DNA of 11,034 bases from Phoronis ovalis (Eukaryota; Phoronida; Phoronidae). Shown piece by piece: positions 8,687 to 11,034 of the stretch (within the stretch, counting starts at the first letter, position 1; the number at the start of each line of letters is the position of its first letter). The translations under genes were made by a program, and so were the position numbers. The notes under the pieces are model-generated. The model saw only the letters and a list, made by a program, of their open reading frames with translations, was not told where the DNA came from and did not search any database. Where the stretch lies: NCBI GenBank assembly GCA_028565635.1, contig JAOXYB010057090.1:1-11034 (forward strand), given 5' to 3'.

Positions 8687-8845
8687 CTTGGTAACACATC
8701 ACAAACTACATCTTCAATAGTTGCTCCATCTTGACCATTGGTTGTCTTCTGTAATATCTCATCTGTTGACAAGGCCTCATTAATCAGCTTAGGAACAACA
8801 ACACCTGGTGGTTTCCATAAAACAACTTGCATACAAGAAGCACCT
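8687..8845 (-). CDS. Internal exon of a CCDC117-like gene
   Basis: This 159-nt exon is bounded by the acceptor ATGTTACTTTACAG and the donor AAG|GTGATT. It starts as the third base of a codon and ends in phase 2. The translation starts GASCMQVVLWKPPGVVVPKL and continues with a neutral to acidic segment to DVVCDVLP. The MQVVLWKPP core is close to the conserved MELVLWKP near the C-terminus of vertebrate CCDC117 (from memory). Order and spacing to the acidic C-terminus also agree. CCDC117 is a small, poorly characterised protein in vertebrates; I infer no specific function. The preceding exon must end in phase 2 and has not been found with certainty. The N-terminal part of the gene lies further right or beyond the window. 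Confidence 0.75.
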
Positions 8846-9184
8846 CTGTAAAGTAACATAATACCGTAAAGGTAAACAAAGTTATAATAAATATGTTTTT
8901 CTTTCTGTGACAGAATAGTAAGTCCTATCATAAATAAACTAACATATGTTTACTCTAAATTCATTTTGGCCAGTTTAATCTTTTTCTTATTTAACATGCC
9001 ATTATTGACATTACTATGCTGTGGCGGTTAAAGCAAGTCAAAAACACGATGATCATAATGTATTTTGCTTTAAAATCAAACAGTTGTCTGCTCTGCTAGA
9101 AAACTAGATAATGATAAATGTAATAATTCAAATACCAATATGAATAACTTAAATCAACTATGGAACTGTTCCTCTTGAGCTCAC
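8846..9184. other. Presumed intron upstream of the CCDC117-like exon
   Basis: I looked here on the - strand for an exon that would end in phase 2 and encode the segment preceding the VVLWKPP motif. The only open stretch with acceptor-like and donor-like borders (roughly 9030-9110) has poor splice signals and no convincing similarity, so I do not call it. Confidence 0.4.
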
Positions 9185-9240
9185 TCTATTAAAGCTCTTG
9201 ACAGAATCTTCATTCAGTGCTGGTGAAACTGACCGTATTT
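9185..9240 (-). CDS. Possible small upstream exon of the CCDC117-like gene
   Basis: Fifty-six nt are bounded on the - strand by CACTAATCCAG and GTGAGC. They encode 18 codons, IRSVSPALNEDSVKSFNR, after two bases that finish a split codon. The pattern P-A-L-x-x-D-S-V-K resembles the segment before the VLWKP motif in CCDC117 (P-S-L-V-L-S-D-T-M-K, from memory). The exon ends in phase 0 while the known next exon starts in phase 2, so at least one more small exon is needed between them, or this is not an exon. The 77-bp repeat begins 34 bp upstream of its acceptor. Confidence 0.3.
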
Positions 9241-9274
9241 CTGGATTAGTGATAATTGTTACATAATTTGTTAA

Positions 9275-9351
9275 TGTTTTGTTAAAATATTGGTAGTGTA
9301 TCTTTTTTTTCTTTTGAAACCTTGATATCTCAACAGGGAGGAGGACATACA
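9275..9351 (+). repeat. 77-bp direct repeat, copy 2
   Basis: It is identical to 1-77. On its left the sequence (GTTACATAATTTGTTAA) is intronic. On its right it runs directly into the AGGTCA-rich region, so the complete repeat unit may include that region. Confidence 0.9.
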
Positions 9352-9355
9352 AAAA

Positions 9356-9650
9356 TGAGGTCAGGCGACAACTTGAGGTCAGTATATTAAATCTCTAGCA
9401 TTGCTAAACATGTTCAAAAATCATGGTATTAGGTTATACAAAGTTCATTTTGATGATTTTTCTAGTGTTTAGGGGTCAAAAGGTCAGATTTCCTTTTTTT
9501 AAGCAAGTTTCTGACCAGTTCCTATTAATAGAAAAGAGGTTGTAATTGAAGAACAACTGGTGTTACACGCCTGTGGCTTGACATGTGACATCCCTGGAAT
9601 AGGATGAGTTGACATTGAGGTCAAAAGATCAACTTGAGGTGAAAAGGTTA
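9356..9650 (+). repeat. AGGTCA-rich repeat region with an internal 26/27-bp duplication
   Basis: A segment at 9356-9381 recurs at 9616-9642 with one gap and a few changes. Both contain CAACTTGAGGT exactly (9369-9379, 9630-9640). Hexamers matching or close to AGGTCA occur at 9358, 9376, 9431, 9473, 9481, 9618, 9626, 9637 and 9645. AAGAACAACTGGTGTT at 9549-9564 is the inverse of 90-105. There is no coding potential. It looks like part of an unclassified interspersed repeat; a regulatory role is possible but not shown. Confidence 0.6.
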
Positions 9651-9698
9651 AAATCTTAAAATTACATGAAAGTTAAAAAAATGTTGGTTTTTTTTCCT

Positions 9699-10842
9699 TT
9701 AACCCTTTACCTTCCAAGTGACGATATATCGGCAGTACTTTAACATCTATTTAAATGAAAATAATCATTTTGCATAAAATACGTCCGTGCTATGTAATTT
9801 TGAACCTTCCCGGTTTGTGCTACCATCTAGCAAAGTTCATAGAAGTCATCTCCCCTGAACGTGCGCGTGTTAAAGCTAAGCACCTTTCTGTTTATTTGTG
9901 CTGGAAAATATTTCAATTATTATTGACACGAACGTATGCCAAGTTGTATGATTCGGAGTAGTTAAATGTGTCTAGATTCTTACTGGACACTTAAAATTCT
10001 CACGAAAATGGATTTTGTTAGTGGAATTTCGATGTTTACAACAGGCTATTCGGGCATCTTGCAATGATGTTTTTTCAGTGTCTTTTATCCTGTTGAGGTG
10101 GAATAAATGCATTCGTGTGGATAACTGTATGAGGACAAGTAGAGATACTGCATCTGTTTCAGATACCTTTATGTGTTATGAAAACGTCGAACTGTAATAT
10201 CGCAATTTTTGGCTTAATCCAGTGTTGATTTGCATAGGATTATGCTTGATTTGCAGGAATTTGCACCCTAATTCATACCATTCATGTGGATGTAATGTAA
10301 AAGATAATATAATACTCATTCTTGTGTCCTGGAAATTCAACACAGGCGCATACTTAATAATTGTGTTTTTCTGGATGTAATACCCCTGGTAAGATGAGGG
10401 ATTTTAGTCTCCGTTTGTGAAGGGGGATTACAGCATCTTAGCAAATTACCGCAAATTACTCATGGTATGCCGATAGTACTGCATAAATCCTTAGAATTAC
10501 AGTTACCTTTTACAAATTTTAAATTTTGAAATTCCCTGTAATGTACTTTGACCTTATAAAATAAAAAATATTTTTATCTTAAACCATAATTTTCTCTATG
10601 TCATTTTCAGTTTGACAACAATTCAGGGGACGTAATTCATAAGTGCAATTGCACTAGATACAAGGGAGACAACTCTGCAGCAAGTATTCCAAGTGTTAAA
10701 ACGCTAGTAAAACGCTTGAAATGCATGTTTACGGATTGTGATTTTATTTCTTGATTTTTTTAATAACTTATATAGGCAAAGCCTACAATAGTGAAAAGGA
10801 TCCAATCGCTGTCGGTGCAAAATTTGGAAGGAAAAGGGATAA
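9699..10842. mobile_element. piggyBac-like non-autonomous element with TTAA-type flanks
   Basis: The left end is TTAA (9699-9702) followed by CCCTTTACCTTCCAA (9703-9717). The right end is TTGGAAGGAAAAGGG (10824-10838) followed by ATAA (10839-10842). The right end reads inward on the - strand as CCCTTTTCCTTCCAA, so the inverted repeats match at 14 of 15 positions. Termini beginning CCC next to a TTAA target site are characteristic of the piggyBac superfamily. The right target site would be TTAA with one substitution. A perfect 10-bp palindrome, CGATATATCG, lies just inside the left end (9722-9731), as subterminal palindromes do in several such elements. The interior of about 1.1 kb has only short open frames (under 70 codons) without recognisable transposase motifs, so it is non-autonomous or badly decayed. 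Confidence 0.65.
10642..10655. repeat. Perfect 14-bp palindrome
   Basis: AGTGCAATTGCACT equals its own reverse complement. It lies within the piggyBac-like element, a few bases from AAGGGAGACAACTC (10662-10675), a motif of a kind often seen in bivalve repeats (from general knowledge). No function is inferred. Confidence 0.7.
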
Positions 10843-11034
10843 ATGACATCTATGGTCATTGTGAGATTGGATGGTCAAAAAAAAATTAATTCTTGATATT
10901 CGATAACAAGAGGTCTGTGGGTGCAGACAGATGCCCATCATATGATGTAGTTTCTTCAGTTGTAAAGCCATCTATGTCACCTGGCCTAATACACCTACCA
11001 ACCTATGGCCTTAAATTCGTGAATCCACCTTCGA
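10843..11034. other. Short terminal segment with no gene recognised
   Basis: I see no exon, RNA gene or complete repeat. A small hairpin (AATGAC, 7-base loop, GTCATT) falls at about 10842-10860, and an A9 run lies near 10879. The segment is cut by the window end. Confidence 0.4.

Noticed and set aside
8442-8720. A 92-codon + strand open frame
   Set aside because: It lies in the intron and runs antisense over the edge of the CCDC117-like exon; no protein-like features.
9755-10197. Two short + strand frames as a piggyBac transposase remnant
   Set aside because: I looked for transposase motifs and saw none; the frames are under 70 codons and interrupted, so I call the element non-autonomous.
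1-11034. tRNA, rRNA, CRISPR array, prophage or bacterial defence system
   Set aside because: No clear tRNA-like T-loop signature, no repeat-spacer structure, and the spliced gene architecture is animal.

Overview
This is an AT-rich stretch of animal genome. It has spliced genes with GT..AG introns, long non-coding spacers and remnants of transposable elements. The intronless RING/B-box/coiled-coil/propeller (TRIM-type) gene, the base composition and short repeat motifs such as AAGGGAGACAACTC suggest a mollusc, most likely a bivalve. That placement rests on general knowledge; nothing here identifies the species. There is no operon, phage, CRISPR array or other prokaryotic system.

Layout. Positions 1-77 are one copy of a 77-bp perfect direct repeat whose second copy is at 9275-9351. 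Positions 78-1700 hold no recognisable gene. A candidate 5' untranslated exon ends at 1720. After an intron comes a single-exon TRIM-family coding sequence on the + strand (1959-3878) with a poly(A) signal at 3901. A fold-back element with inverted arms of about 50 bp follows at once (3922-4507). Positions 4508-5640 appear gene-free.

From 5649 to 9240 all coding signal is on the - strand. Reading in the direction of transcription (right to left), the first gene contributes two confidently spliced 3' exons (8687-8845, then 8108-8204) and possibly a short upstream exon (9185-9240). Its C-terminus resembles CCDC117. About 330 bp further on is a second, unidentified gene: a large exon (7779-7109) whose reading frame is broken near 7345-7370, spliced in matching phase to a 146-nt exon ending in a stop (6520-6375). 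Two further exon-like segments (6130-6033 and 5777-5649) lie beyond it, but their phases do not join simply to that gene.

The right end is repeat-rich. An AGGTCA-rich repeat (9356-9650) follows the second 77-bp copy. It is followed by a piggyBac-like element (9703-10838) bounded by 15-bp terminal inverted repeats with one mismatch, a TTAA target site on the left and a one-base variant (ATAA) on the right. I see no transposase coding in it. The genes show no sign of working together; the TRIM gene and the - strand genes look like independent neighbours.
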